Part shown: one piece after another, positions 8,281 through 16,757 of the stretch
How positions within the stretch are numbered: position 1 is the stretch's first letter
Layout: the number at the start of each line of letters is the position of its first letter
Assembly: GCF_900177615.1 (NCBI RefSeq)
Contig: NZ_FXAP01000006.1
Span: forward strand, 248,001-312,000
Direction of reading: 5' to 3'
Length of the DNA stretch: 64,000 nt
DNA from: Plantibacter flavus
GTDB taxonomy: Bacteria; Actinomycetota; Actinomycetes; Actinomycetales; Microbacteriaceae
Notes under the pieces: generated by a model
Database searches by the model: none
What the model saw: the letters and a program-made list of their open reading frames with translations, nothing else
Told to the model about the DNA's origin: nothing
Position numbers and translations under genes: made by a program

Positions 8281-8360
8281 CGCCCGTCCAGGCGGCTGAA
8301 CCTGCCGAGGTGCGTGTGGGGGAGACACGGCCCCGGCAGGTTCGGCCGCCCGGACGGGCG
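8281..8360 (-). terminator. Long hairpin directly after the GNAT stop codon
   Basis: Bases 8281-8306 and 8335-8360 pair over 26 positions with only two mismatches, around a 28-base loop. The hairpin begins one base after the GNAT stop on the minus strand, so termination or 3-prime end protection is likely. No T-run follows, as is common in GC-rich actinobacteria. Confidence 0.65.
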
Positions 8361-8361
8361 A

Positions 8362-9111
8362 TCAGCTCCGGCCGGTGCTGCCCGCCGTCCGTTCCGCACG
8401 ACGTGCGGCGAGGAGCGAGGGCGTGATCGCGAAGGTGATGCTCGACGACCGGCGCGGTGCGGCCACCCGGAGGAAGCCGAGCCGCTCGGCGAGGGCGATG
8501 GACCTGATGTTCTCCGGCTCGATGACGGCCGTCACGGTCTTCGCCCCGAGCTCGCGGAAGGCCAGGTCGATCATCGCCGCCGAAGCCTCGCTCGCGAGAC
8601 CGCGTCCGCCGACGGCGGGGTCGAGGACCCATCCGATCTCGACCGAGCGCTCTGCGGGCTGGACGTCGCGGAGGTGCAGGGAGACGTCTCCGACGAGCCG
8701 CCCGTCGTGCTCGACGGCCAGGGCGAGGAAGTCGCCCGACTGCCAGAGACGACTGTGCCGGACGCGGTGACGCAGGTGTTCGCGGGACGCCTCCCGGTCG
8801 CGGACGGGCCACGGCAGGTGCTCGACGACCTCGGGCGTGGACTGGATGCGGTACCAGGCGTCGGCATCCTCCAGCCGGTGACGACGCAGGACCAGACGGT
8901 CGGTGCGGATCGGGTGCGCGTCGACCGGGGCCTCGATCCGCGGCCCGCGGAGGAACCGAGGACGTGAGACGCCTGCCGGGAACAGAGGACGCAGCGCACG
9001 GACCGCGGCGGCGAGGCCGCTCCGGACCCGGTCCGCGGGCTCGGCCGTCGCTCCGGCCGTCCGACGACGGCGGGGGGCGAACGACGTGCCCAGGGGCTCT
9101 GCTCGGGTCAT
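8362..9111 (-). CDS. GNAT-family N-acetyltransferase (RimJ/RimL type)
   Basis: The 249-residue protein has about 75 basic, low-complexity residues first. The acetyltransferase domain follows (about 80-245): TDRLVLRRHRLEDADAWYRI is the usual opening of RimJ/RimL-like enzymes, GRGLASEASAAMIDLAF the acetyl-CoA pyrophosphate loop, and ENIRSIALAERLGF the last motif. Such proteins acetylate protein N-termini, antibiotics or small amines; the acceptor here is unknown. The start at 9111 is supported by TACCGT ending 7 bases upstream, which suggests a leaderless transcript. It faces away from the two-component genes. Confidence 0.8.
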   Translation of the reverse strand: MTRAEPLGTSFAPRRRRTAGATAEPADRVRSGLAAAVRALRPLFPAGVSRPRFLRGPRIEAPVDAHPIRTDRLVLRRHRLEDADAWYRIQSTPEVVEHLPWPVRDREASREHLRHRVRHSRLWQSGDFLALAVEHDGRLVGDVSLHLRDVQPAERSVEIGWVLDPAVGGRGLASEASAAMIDLAFRELGAKTVTAVIEPENIRSIALAERLGFLRVAAPRRSSSITFAITPSLLAARRAERTAGSTGRS

Positions 9112-9221
9112 GCCCTCCACGGTAGGCACCGCGCCCATGGGCTCGGCCTGAAAAGATATGAGGCCTCTATGAATCGCCCGTCGCTCCCGCGCCTCGCAGC
9201 TCGACGACGGATAATCGACCC

Positions 9222-10013
9222 ATGCCCTCCGACCTGCCAACGCAGATCGTCGACTCGGGGCGCCGCCGGGCGGTCCTCGCCAAGCTACCGCGGATGTACC
9301 GGGCCGACGGTTCACCCATCCGCGTCCTCCTCGTCGACGACGAAGCGGTCCTGACCGACCTCGTGAGCCTGGCCCTCGGCTACGAGGGATGGGTCGTGGA
9401 CGTCGCCACCAACGGTCGCGAGGCTGTCCAGCGCTACCGCACGGAACGTCCCGACGTCGTGGTCCTCGACATCATGCTGCCCGACATGGACGGGCTGAGC
9501 GTCCTGCGCCAGCTTCGCAGCTTCTCGCAGGCGGAGCCGGAATCGGGCACCCCGACGCTGTTCCTCACCGCTCGCGACTCGGTGGACGACCGCATCATGG
9601 GCCTCACCGCCGGCGGCGACGACTACATGACGAAGCCGTTCTCGCTCGAGGAGCTCGTGGCCCGCCTCCGTGGTCTCCTCCGCCGCACCGCGCACGTCGT
9701 GTCCGACGACGATTCCCGCATCACGATCGGCGGACTCTTCCTCGACGAGCGCAGCTACGAGGTCAGCCGCGACGGCGAGCCGGTGGCGCTCACGACGACC
9801 GAGTTCGAACTGCTCCGCTACTTCATGCGCAACCCGAAGCGCGTGCTGAGTCGTGCCCAGATCCTCGACCGCGTGTGGAACTACGACTTCGCCGGCAAGG
9901 CCAGCATCGTCGACCTCTACGTCTCCTACCTCCGCAAGAAGATCGACGCCGACCGGGCGCCGATGATCCACACCGTCCGCGGTGTCGGGTACGTGCTGCG
10001 GCCGGTCGAATGA
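9222..10013 (+). CDS. OmpR-family response regulator
   Basis: The 263-residue protein has a receiver domain (33-150) with phosphoacceptor D83 in VVLDIMLP, acidic residues D39/D40, T116 and K138 (TKPF), and a winged-helix DNA-binding domain (165-263) ending VRGVGYVLRP. A 30-residue N-terminal extension precedes the receiver. The layout resembles MprA/TcrR-type regulators of actinobacteria. A GATAAT hexamer ends 6 bases before the ATG with no ribosome binding site, so the mRNA is probably leaderless. The kinase gene overlaps its stop as ATGA. Confidence 0.92.
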   Translation: MPSDLPTQIVDSGRRRAVLAKLPRMYRADGSPIRVLLVDDEAVLTDLVSLALGYEGWVVDVATNGREAVQRYRTERPDVVVLDIMLPDMDGLSVLRQLRSFSQAEPESGTPTLFLTARDSVDDRIMGLTAGGDDYMTKPFSLEELVARLRGLLRRTAHVVSDDDSRITIGGLFLDERSYEVSRDGEPVALTTTEFELLRYFMRNPKRVLSRAQILDRVWNYDFAGKASIVDLYVSYLRKKIDADRAPMIHTVRGVGYVLRPVE

Positions 10014-11641
10014 GCACCGCATCGGTTCCGACTGCGGGCGTGCCGACACCTCGGGCGAACCGGCGGCACCCGTGGACTCTCCAGCGACGGTTGGTGACGG
10101 GCATCGCGGCGGTCATCGCCGCGGTCCTCGCGGTGTCGGGCATCCTCACGATCGTCACGGTCGAAGGGTCGGTCACGGCCGTCGTCGACACCCAGCTCAC
10201 CGGATCCATGGAGGCTTTCGAGCACTCCGTGGTGAAGTTCCACGACCAGCAGGCCGGTGCCGGAGCCGTGGTCGACCCCGATGCCACGCGCGGCGAGCCC
10301 GGCTACGTCAAGCCGTTCGTGGACTACGTCGGCCACGGTCCCGGCACGCTCATCGCGCTCGTCGCGGACGGTGGAGTCGTCGACTCCGCGCGTTTCACCC
10401 AGTCCAACGCGACGGCGCTCGACGTGCGGACGAAGGCGCTCATCGAGGAGGCCGTCGCGGCCGACAGCTCCGAGCGACAGAACATCGAGTTGGGTTCGCT
10501 CGGCGGGTACCGGCTCGACTTCCTCGACCACGGCGACGGCGAGACCCTCGTGGCCGGCGTCTCGCTCGCCACCCCGCGTGCAGCCGTGCAGCAGGAGGCG
10601 ATCGTCATCGCGATCCTCGCCGTCCTCGCGCTCGCGGTCACCATCATCGGGGCGATCATCGTGGTCCGCCTCGGGCTCCGACCGTTGTCCCGCGTGGCCG
10701 CCGCCGCCGAGGAGGTGTCCACGCTGCAACTCGAGCGCGGCGACACCGGGATCGACGTACGGGTCGATCAGGCCGACACCGATCCTCGGACGGAGATCGG
10801 CAAGGTGGGCGAGGCGCTCAACGGCCTCATCGACCACGTCGACCGCGCACTCGCCGTCCGAGCCGCGACCGACAAGCGCATGCGCCGGTTCGTCACCGAC
10901 GCGAGCCACGAACTCCGGACGCCACTCGCCGCGATCCAGGGCTACGCGGAGCTCACCCGTCAGGACAGCGAGAGCCTCCCGCCCATGACGGAGCACGCGC
11001 TCGCCCGCATCGAGTCGGAGGCGACCCGGATGAGTTCGCTCGTCAGTGAGTTGCTCCTGTTGGCGCGTCTCGACGAGGGCCAGGACCTGCACCTCGACGA
11101 CGTCGACCTGAGTGACCTCGTGGCTGCCGCCGTGAGTGACGCGGCCGTCTCGGCACCGGCGCATCACTGGTCGGTCGACGTGCCCGAGCGCGCGATCATC
11201 GTGCTGGGCGACCGCGAGCGTCTCCACCAGCTCGTCGTGAACCTGCTGTCGAACGCAGCCGTGCACACCCCGGCCGGCACCTCCGTGGTCACCCGTATCA
11301 GTGCACCGAAGAGTCCCGACGAGCCGCAGCGCGCCTCGCTGACGATCGCCGACGACGGACCCGGCATCGACGAGGCCTTCCTCCCCGAGCTCTTCGACCG
11401 ATTCGCCCGGGCGGACTCGTCGCGCTCGCGTGCCGCCGGCAGTACGGGCCTCGGCCTGGCGATCGCGCTGTCCATCGCCGAAGGCCACGAAGGCTCGATC
11501 GAGGTCGCCTCGTCATCCGCCGGCACCACGTTCACGGTGACGCTGCCGTGGTCGGGTCCGTCCGAGGAGCACCCCGCGGTCCGGCCGGCGGCGGACGCCA
11601 CCGGGACGCGGCCGGAGGCGGTCACCTCGACGCGAGGTTGA
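10010..11641 (+). CDS. Sensor histidine kinase, HAMP/HisKA type
   Basis: The 543-residue protein has a first membrane helix at about 31-51, an extracytoplasmic sensor region to about 200, a second helix (about 203-222), HAMP, and HisKA with FVTDASHELRTPL (H300). The ATPase domain carries the N-box NLLSNAAVHTP (about 411) and DDGPGIDE (about 448). It should phosphorylate the upstream regulator, with which it shares an ATGA overlap. The signal is not obvious. The tail is Pro/Ala-rich and probably disordered. An in-frame ORF extending back to 9389 is a shadow over the regulator. Confidence 0.92.
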   Translation: MSTASVPTAGVPTPRANRRHPWTLQRRLVTGIAAVIAAVLAVSGILTIVTVEGSVTAVVDTQLTGSMEAFEHSVVKFHDQQAGAGAVVDPDATRGEPGYVKPFVDYVGHGPGTLIALVADGGVVDSARFTQSNATALDVRTKALIEEAVAADSSERQNIELGSLGGYRLDFLDHGDGETLVAGVSLATPRAAVQQEAIVIAILAVLALAVTIIGAIIVVRLGLRPLSRVAAAAEEVSTLQLERGDTGIDVRVDQADTDPRTEIGKVGEALNGLIDHVDRALAVRAATDKRMRRFVTDASHELRTPLAAIQGYAELTRQDSESLPPMTEHALARIESEATRMSSLVSELLLLARLDEGQDLHLDDVDLSDLVAAAVSDAAVSAPAHHWSVDVPERAIIVLGDRERLHQLVVNLLSNAAVHTPAGTSVVTRISAPKSPDEPQRASLTIADDGPGIDEAFLPELFDRFARADSSRSRAAGSTGLGLAIALSIAEGHEGSIEVASSSAGTTFTVTLPWSGPSEEHPAVRPAADATGTRPEAVTSTRG

Positions 11642-11688
11642 CGGCCCCTCCGCGGTCGTCGAGTTCCATCCGGTGACCGAGCCGCACC

Positions 11689-12024
11689 CGGTCGCCGAGC
11701 TTGTCGAGGCGCCCTTCGACAAGCTCAGGGACCGGAAAGGGTCGCTCAGGGACCGGAGCTGACGGGGCGCCCTTCGACAAGCTCAGGGACCGGAAGGGGT
11801 GGCTCAGGGACCGGAAGGGGTGGCTCAGGGACCGGAGCTGACGGGGCGCCCTTCGACACGCTCAGGGACCGGACGGGGTCGCTCAGGGACCGGAATGGGT
11901 CGCTCAGGGACCGGAGCGGACGGGGTGCCCTTCGACAAGCTCAGGGACCGGACGGGGTCGTTCAGGGACCGGAAGGGGTCACTCCGGGACCGGAAGGGGT
12001 GGCTCAGGGACCGGACTGGGCGCC
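11689..12024. repeat. REP-like repeat cluster with about eight truncated 21-bp units
   Basis: The convergent gap between the kinase and the FCD regulator starts with an inverted pair (CGGTCGCCGAGCTTGTCGAG then CCCTTCGACAAGCTCAGGGA). It continues with two more full units in the same orientation, each followed by tandem half-units of 21 bases (GCTCAGGGACCGGAAGGGGT type). Nothing else was found in this gap. Confidence 0.85.
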
Positions 12025-12663
12025 TCAGGGGGCCGGCCGGCGGAGTGCGATGAGCTGCTCCGCCGAGTGCGCGAGATGGGCGCGGAGCTCCTCCTCGCCG
12101 TGGTCGCCGATGAGCGCGTCGACGAGTCGGTCGTGCTGGTCGATGAGTTCCTCTGGCGGGAGGACGCTTCGGAGCTGCACCATGAACAGGCCGAGCTCGG
12201 CGAGCAGGGCAGCGTGCGCCTCGCTGAGTCGGGGGCTCCGGGCCGCGGCGACGATCGCGTGGTGCAGCTCGGCGTGCGCGACCTCGATGGCACGGTGATC
12301 GCCGGGTCGGTCGATGCAGATGCGTCGGAGGCTGTCGTGCGCCGTGATGATCGAGTCAGGTGGGCGCGACGACGGTTCCGCGCGCGTTCGCAGCAGCCGG
12401 ACCGCCTCGGCCTCGACCGCCGTCCGGTACTCCATGAGGGCGAGCACGTCCGCATCGCTGAACGACCGCACCCGAGCACCGCGGTAGGCCTCGAATGTGA
12501 CGAGGCGCTCCGCCGCGAGCGCCTGGAGCGCCGCTCGGACGGTGTGCCGGTTGACGCCGAACCGGGTGGTGAGGGCGGTCTCCCGCAACGGCTCGTCCGC
12601 GCCGAGCCGTCCGTCGAGGATGTCCTCCCGGAGCGCGTCGGCGACGGCGTCGACCGCGGTCAT
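12025..12663 (-). CDS. GntR-family regulator, FCD subfamily
   Basis: The 212-residue protein has an N-terminal winged helix (about 1-70; TTRFGVNRHTVRAALQAL is the recognition helix region) and an FCD helical domain with a metal-binding pattern (Asp in HAELHH region and later His). It is shorter than the FCD regulator at 4.1 kb but of the same type. The ATG overlaps the EamA stop (ATGA), so regulator and transporter are one operon. The site GATTGT-GTA-ACAATC at 13653-13667, upstream of that operon, fits the FCD consensus TNGTNNNACNA, which implies self-control. Confidence 0.85.
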   Translation of the reverse strand: MTAVDAVADALREDILDGRLGADEPLRETALTTRFGVNRHTVRAALQALAAERLVTFEAYRGARVRSFSDADVLALMEYRTAVEAEAVRLLRTRAEPSSRPPDSIITAHDSLRRICIDRPGDHRAIEVAHAELHHAIVAAARSPRLSEAHAALLAELGLFMVQLRSVLPPEELIDQHDRLVDALIGDHGEEELRAHLAHSAEQLIALRRPAP

Positions 12664-13634
12664 CCGGCGACCTCGCGACGATCGGTGCGCTTCGGCACGA
12701 CGAGGATCGCGAGTCCGGCCACGAGCAGCGCGGCGCCGACGACGGTGGACGACCCGAAGGACTCGCCGAGGAGCAGGATGCCGAGGAGCGTCGCCGTCAG
12801 GGGTTCGAACAGCGTGAGCGTCGCGACTCGAGACGCGGGCAGCCCGCCGAGCGCGTAGCCGAACAGCAGGTACCCCGCCACCGTGTTCACGAGCGCGAGC
12901 CACGCGACCGCGAGGGCGCCGGGCGCGGTGAGGATCCAGGCCGTCTCGGTGGTGAGGAGGATCGGCACCGAGACGAGCGCCGCTGCGCCGAAGAGCGCCG
13001 CCATGGTGCCGAGCGGTGTCCACCCGTGCTCGATGAGTGCCTTACTGCAGAGCGTGTACAGGGCGTACGAGGCTCCGGCTCCGACGGACGCGAGCAGCCC
13101 GTCCACCGAGACGGTCCCGATCCCGCCGCCCGTCACCCCGGACAAGACGGCGACTCCGGCTGCGGCGACGATCGTTGCCAGGAACCAGCGGCCGCTCGGG
13201 CGCCGGCGGTGGATCGCCCATTCGAGGAGGCCGGTGATGGCCGGTGCGGAGCCGAGCGCGGTGAGGGTCCCGATCGCGACACCGTTGCGTTCCGCTCCGA
13301 GGAAGAAGAACGGCTGGTACGTCGTGACACCGATCGTGCCGACGACGACGGCGACGATCAGGGCGGGCCTCCCGAGTTCCGCTGCGCGGGTTCGAGACGG
13401 CCTCGTGGACGTGGAGCGGTGGGCGAGCGCCACCCGGACGAGGACGAGGAGCGCCCCGCCGAAGACGATGCGTGCGGCGCCGAAGGCGACCGAACCCACC
13501 TCGATCGGCAGGAGCGCGTGAGCCGTCCCCGTCGTCCCGAAGCACACGGCGGCCAGGATCGCGGCGGCGACGGGCAGGCGCCCTGCGGCGGTGCTGCTGA
13601 CGGTCCTCGGGGTCTCCGTAGGCGAACGGGTCAT
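12660..13634 (-). CDS. EamA/DMT-family transporter
   Basis: The 324-residue protein has ten predicted membrane helices in two EamA repeats (about 18-150 and 165-310). The second repeat carries EPLTATLLGILLLGE, the classic EamA end motif. DMT proteins of this kind export amino acids, nucleobases or drugs. It is first in an operon with an FCD regulator whose consensus site overlaps its promoter 19 bases upstream, so the exported compound may be the regulator ligand. The start ATG follows CTGTCCCC rather than a clear ribosome binding site. Confidence 0.85.
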   Translation of the reverse strand: MTRSPTETPRTVSSTAAGRLPVAAAILAAVCFGTTGTAHALLPIEVGSVAFGAARIVFGGALLVLVRVALAHRSTSTRPSRTRAAELGRPALIVAVVVGTIGVTTYQPFFFLGAERNGVAIGTLTALGSAPAITGLLEWAIHRRRPSGRWFLATIVAAAGVAVLSGVTGGGIGTVSVDGLLASVGAGASYALYTLCSKALIEHGWTPLGTMAALFGAAALVSVPILLTTETAWILTAPGALAVAWLALVNTVAGYLLFGYALGGLPASRVATLTLFEPLTATLLGILLLGESFGSSTVVGAALLVAGLAILVVPKRTDRREVAG

Positions 13635-13652
13635 GGGGACAGCTTGCCGCAG

Positions 13653-13667
13653 GATTGTGTAACAATC
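13653..13667. promoter_or_regulatory. FCD-type operator upstream of the EamA operon
   Basis: GATTGTGTAACAATC is a perfect inverted repeat of 6-base arms around a 3-base centre. TTGTGTAACAA inside it matches TNGTNNNACNA, the known consensus for many FadR/FCD regulators. It lies 19 bases before the transporter start, overlapping the probable -10 region. Confidence 0.72.
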
Positions 13668-13700
13668 AACGGCTGATCGGCATGTCCGGGGGACACGACA

Positions 13701-13735
13701 CGACGCCCGCCCGCTCGAGGAGCGGACGGGCGTCG
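13701..13735 (-). terminator. Hairpin after the DUF4190 gene
   Basis: CGACGCCCG and CGGGCGTCG pair as the outer stem, with an inner CGCTC/GAGCG stem. It lies 15 bases beyond the stop of the minus-strand DUF4190 gene, before the EamA promoter. Confidence 0.75.
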
Positions 13736-13749
13736 GGTGGGAGATCGGG

Positions 13750-14199
13750 TCAGCCGGCGTAGCCGCTGCTGATCACCGACACTCCGAGCAGCAGGGCTGC
13801 GCCGGCGGCGACGATCAGCGCCAGGGCCAGCATGGTGCCGGAGATGATGACCGCGGTGAGGGCGAAGCCCTTCGACTTCGGCTTGCGGGCGAGCGCGATG
13901 ATGCCGAGCACGAGCGAGGCGATCGGCAGGAGGACGAATGACGGCGCGACGACCGCGGCGATCGACAGGGCGAACGCGATGATCGACAGCGTTTGGGTGG
14001 AGCTCTCGCGGTCGGCGGCCGTCGCGGCAGGTGCGGGTGCGAGGGGCACGGGGGTCGTCGGCTGTGTCGGTGCGACCTCCTGCACGGGCGTGGCCTGGGT
14101 GAGGGGTTCGGAGCCGAAGGCTTCGGTCGGGGCGTCTGCCAGGGTCACGTCCTCGGCGGGCGAGATCGTGGTGGACTCGGTGGTGGCTGAGGCGGACAT
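13750..14199 (-). CDS. DUF4190-like small membrane protein
   Basis: The 149-residue protein has a Thr/Pro/Ala-rich soluble N-terminus (1-70) and two hydrophobic helices (about 72-102 and 112-145). They are separated by a short basic loop, LARKPKSKGFALT, typical of DUF4190 proteins. The function of this family is not established; they are common small membrane proteins in actinobacteria. The start at 14199 has GGAGGAAGGAAA upstream. An in-frame extension to 14439 runs through a tandem hairpin repeat and is unlikely to be translated. Three such hairpins precede the ribosome binding site and could influence expression. Confidence 0.75.
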   Translation of the reverse strand: MSASATTESTTISPAEDVTLADAPTEAFGSEPLTQATPVQEVAPTQPTTPVPLAPAPAATAADRESSTQTLSIIAFALSIAAVVAPSFVLLPIASLVLGIIALARKPKSKGFALTAVIISGTMLALALIVAAGAALLLGVSVISSGYAG

Positions 14200-14215
14200 G
14201 AGGTGGGTTTCCTTC

Positions 14216-14275
14216 CTCCGCGGTGGCGGAGCTTCCTCCGCGGTGTGCGGAGCTGTCTCCGCGGTGTGCGGAGCT
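14216..14275. repeat. Three tandem copies of a small hairpin
   Basis: CTCCGCGGTGTGCGGAG (CTCCGC pairing with GCGGAG) is repeated three times at about 20-21 base spacing, directly upstream of the DUF4190 gene ribosome binding site. The first copy lacks one base. In the transcript these would be three consecutive stems in the 5-prime leader. Confidence 0.75.
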
Positions 14276-14481
14276 GATCGGTTGATGGTTCCAGCCTCCT
14301 CGGATCGCCGCCGGTGCGCGTCGCCCGTGCGCCCGATCTCCCGTCCTCCCGCGGGATGATCCTGCGCGCCCACCTCATGGGTCTCCGGTGCCGTCGCCGT
14401 CGTTACCACGGTTCGGGCTGACCCTCGGAAACGGGACACAGGGCTTCCGCAGGCGACAGATGTGTGTTTATCCTGACGCCC

Positions 14482-16731
14482 ATGACCCGTCGCATCGGAG
14501 CCGCTGTGCTCGCCCTGCTCGGAGCCTCCGCGCTCGCTCTTACCGCAGCCGTCCCGGCGGCGTCTGCCGCGACCACCTCGAGCTGGGCGACGTGGCCCAC
14601 GTTCTCCGGTGGATCGGGGTCGTATCAGGGCACGATGACCCTGGCCGGTCAGCCCGCCCTCACCGCGGCGTTGACGAGCGACTCGGTCGGGGGCGGTGGC
14701 ATCGGCGTCATCTCGGGCGCCTCGACCTGGCTGGCGGCGTCGACCCCGGTCGGCGCGAAGTACGGCAGCAGCCGCGATCAGCCCTACCTGAACCTCCGAC
14801 CGAAGGCGAACAACGCGGCGTCGCCCTCGACCACGACCTACTCATTCGCGTCGCCGACACCGCCGTCCGGCTGGACCTTCGTCCTCGGCGACATCGACGC
14901 CGACCAGGTCACCGTGACGGCGATCGGGCCCGACGGCTCGGCACTCACCCCCGACGAGCTCGGGTTCAACGGAGGCTTCAACTACTGCGCTCCGGGCCTG
15001 GTCGGCAAGCCGTCCTGCACCGGTTCCGCGACGGACGTCCCCACCTGGGACCCGGCGACGCAGGTGCTCCGCGGCAATGACGCCGCATCGGACACCGCCG
15101 GCGCGGCAGGGTGGTTCGAGCCCTCAGCGCCGATCTCCAGCCTCACCTTCTCGTTCCGGCAGCGGTCGGGCGCGCCGGTCTACCAGGCGTGGTTCGCGTC
15201 GATCGCACGTGACGTGACCGGCACCGTGACCGACCAGACCAGCGGCCCGCTGGACGGTGTCGGCGTCCGGCTCATCGACCGCGACGGTCGGGTCGTGGCG
15301 TCGACCACGACCGCCGGAGGCGGTGCGTACGCCTTCGCTGGCTACTTCGCGACCGACGGCTACACCGTGCAGCTCGTCCCGCCGACCGGCAAGATCGCCG
15401 TCGGTCCCGCACGAGCCGCCGCGGACCTCACGGACGCCGACGCCGTCGCGGACTTCACCGTCCGTGACATCGTGCCCGTCGCCGTGTCCGGCACCGCGCT
15501 CGACACGGACGGTGCGCCGATCGTCGGAGCCACGGTCACCATCGACGGCGTCGGCAGCGTCACCACCGACACCGACGGGAACTACCTCTTCGACACCGTG
15601 CCGGTCGGCGACCACACGGTCGTCATCACGCCGCCCGCGGGCTACGCGGTGCAGAGCCCGCCGAACGTCTTCACGGTCCCGGCCGGCAGCGAGACTCCCA
15701 TCACCGAGCAGGACTTCGTGCTCGTCGCGAACCCCAGTCTCGGTGGGGTGATCTCGTCCGGCGGGGTCGGTGTGGCCGGCGTCACCGTGAGCGTCGACGG
15801 TCCGAACGGTGTCGAGAGCGCCGTCACGGCAGCCGACGGTTCCTACCGCTTCCCACTCCTGTCTGCGGGGTCCTACGCGGTCTCGGTCGTCGCCCCGGAG
15901 GGGTACGTCGTCTCCGGAGCGGCCACCCGGGAGGAGGAGCTCGCCGGCACCGATCTCGACGCGGTCGACTTCGAGCTCGCCCGACTCGGCACCGTCATCG
16001 GCGACGTGCGGACGGACACCGACGCCCCGGTGCCCGCAGCGACGGTCACGGTGACGACGCCGGGCGGCCCGGTCGCCCTGACCACGACGGCCGAGGGGTC
16101 TTACGGGCTCGCCGACCTGGCGCCGGGCAGCTACGAGGTCACGCTGACCGTCCCGGCCGGGTACTCCGTGCCCGCGGGCGGCGCCACGACCGCCACCGTC
16201 GTCGTCGGCACGGACGGCGCGGTCCAGACGGTGCCCACCTTCGTGCTCGTCGCCGACGCGGTGCTCGGCGGCCTCGCCGGAACGGTCGAGACGGACGCCG
16301 GCGCTCCGGTCGCCGATGTCGCCGTCACCGTCGAGAACCCGGCCGGCCCGGTCGACCTCACGACGGACGTCGAGGGCGCCTACGACCTCGACGGTCTCGC
16401 GCCAGGCTCCTACCAGGTGTCCGTGACGGTTCCGGAGGGCTACACCGCCGAGGGCGCCACGACGGCGACCGTGGTCGTCGCCGCAGACGGTTCCGTGGCC
16501 TCGGTGCCGGCCTTCGTCCTCGTTCCCGACGCCGCAGTACCCGTGCCGTCGGCGAACCCGAGCGACCCGGCCGTTCCGAGTGGCTCGGGTCGTCTGCCCT
16601 CGACCGGTGCTGACGCGATGCCGTGGATCGTCGCAGCAGGAGCCCTCTTCGTGCTCGGTGCCGCGGGTGTCGTCACCGCGGCCGTCCTGCGTCGCCGCCG
16701 CGCGAACCGGGACGAGCTGTCCGGCGAATGA
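14482..16731 (+). CDS. LPxTG cell-wall-anchored protein with Cna-B/SpaA-like repeats
   Basis: The 749-residue protein has a Sec signal peptide (MTRRIGAAVLALL, cleavage after ...PAASA near 29) and a unique N-terminal region (30-245) with two Cys (NYCAPGLVGKPSC). Five or so beta-sandwich repeats of 75-90 residues (about 248-715) follow, each with GSYxLxxLxPGSYxVxVxxPxGY. The C-terminus is a sortase signal: LPSTG, a hydrophobic helix, then RRRR. It should be attached to peptidoglycan and act as a surface stalk or adhesin. No sortase lies in the window. The ATG fitting the signal peptide was chosen over an in-frame GTG 18 bases upstream. Confidence 0.85.
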   Translation: MTRRIGAAVLALLGASALALTAAVPAASAATTSSWATWPTFSGGSGSYQGTMTLAGQPALTAALTSDSVGGGGIGVISGASTWLAASTPVGAKYGSSRDQPYLNLRPKANNAASPSTTTYSFASPTPPSGWTFVLGDIDADQVTVTAIGPDGSALTPDELGFNGGFNYCAPGLVGKPSCTGSATDVPTWDPATQVLRGNDAASDTAGAAGWFEPSAPISSLTFSFRQRSGAPVYQAWFASIARDVTGTVTDQTSGPLDGVGVRLIDRDGRVVASTTTAGGGAYAFAGYFATDGYTVQLVPPTGKIAVGPARAAADLTDADAVADFTVRDIVPVAVSGTALDTDGAPIVGATVTIDGVGSVTTDTDGNYLFDTVPVGDHTVVITPPAGYAVQSPPNVFTVPAGSETPITEQDFVLVANPSLGGVISSGGVGVAGVTVSVDGPNGVESAVTAADGSYRFPLLSAGSYAVSVVAPEGYVVSGAATREEELAGTDLDAVDFELARLGTVIGDVRTDTDAPVPAATVTVTTPGGPVALTTTAEGSYGLADLAPGSYEVTLTVPAGYSVPAGGATTATVVVGTDGAVQTVPTFVLVADAVLGGLAGTVETDAGAPVADVAVTVENPAGPVDLTTDVEGAYDLDGLAPGSYQVSVTVPEGYTAEGATTATVVVAADGSVASVPAFVLVPDAAVPVPSANPSDPAVPSGSGRLPSTGADAMPWIVAAGALFVLGAAGVVTAAVLRRRRANRDELSGE

Positions 16732-16757
16732 CCGTCCCGGGTGGCCCTCGGGGACGG
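16732..16757 (+). terminator. Hairpin after the wall-anchored protein gene
   Basis: CCGTCCC (16732-16738) pairs with GGGACGG (16751-16757), directly after the stop codon. No long T-run follows. A TAGACT hexamer near 16775 may start the next transcript. Confidence 0.6.

Noticed and set aside
8042-8812. N-terminal extension of the kinase gene to 8812
   Set aside because: It runs through the promoter palindrome, inverted repeats and the GNAT gene end; GAGGAG before the ATG at 8041 gives a normal DhaK start.
12664-13023. N-terminal extension of the FCD regulator to 13023
   Set aside because: It lies inside the EamA coding sequence on the same strand in another frame; the ATGA overlap start gives a normal winged-helix N-terminus.
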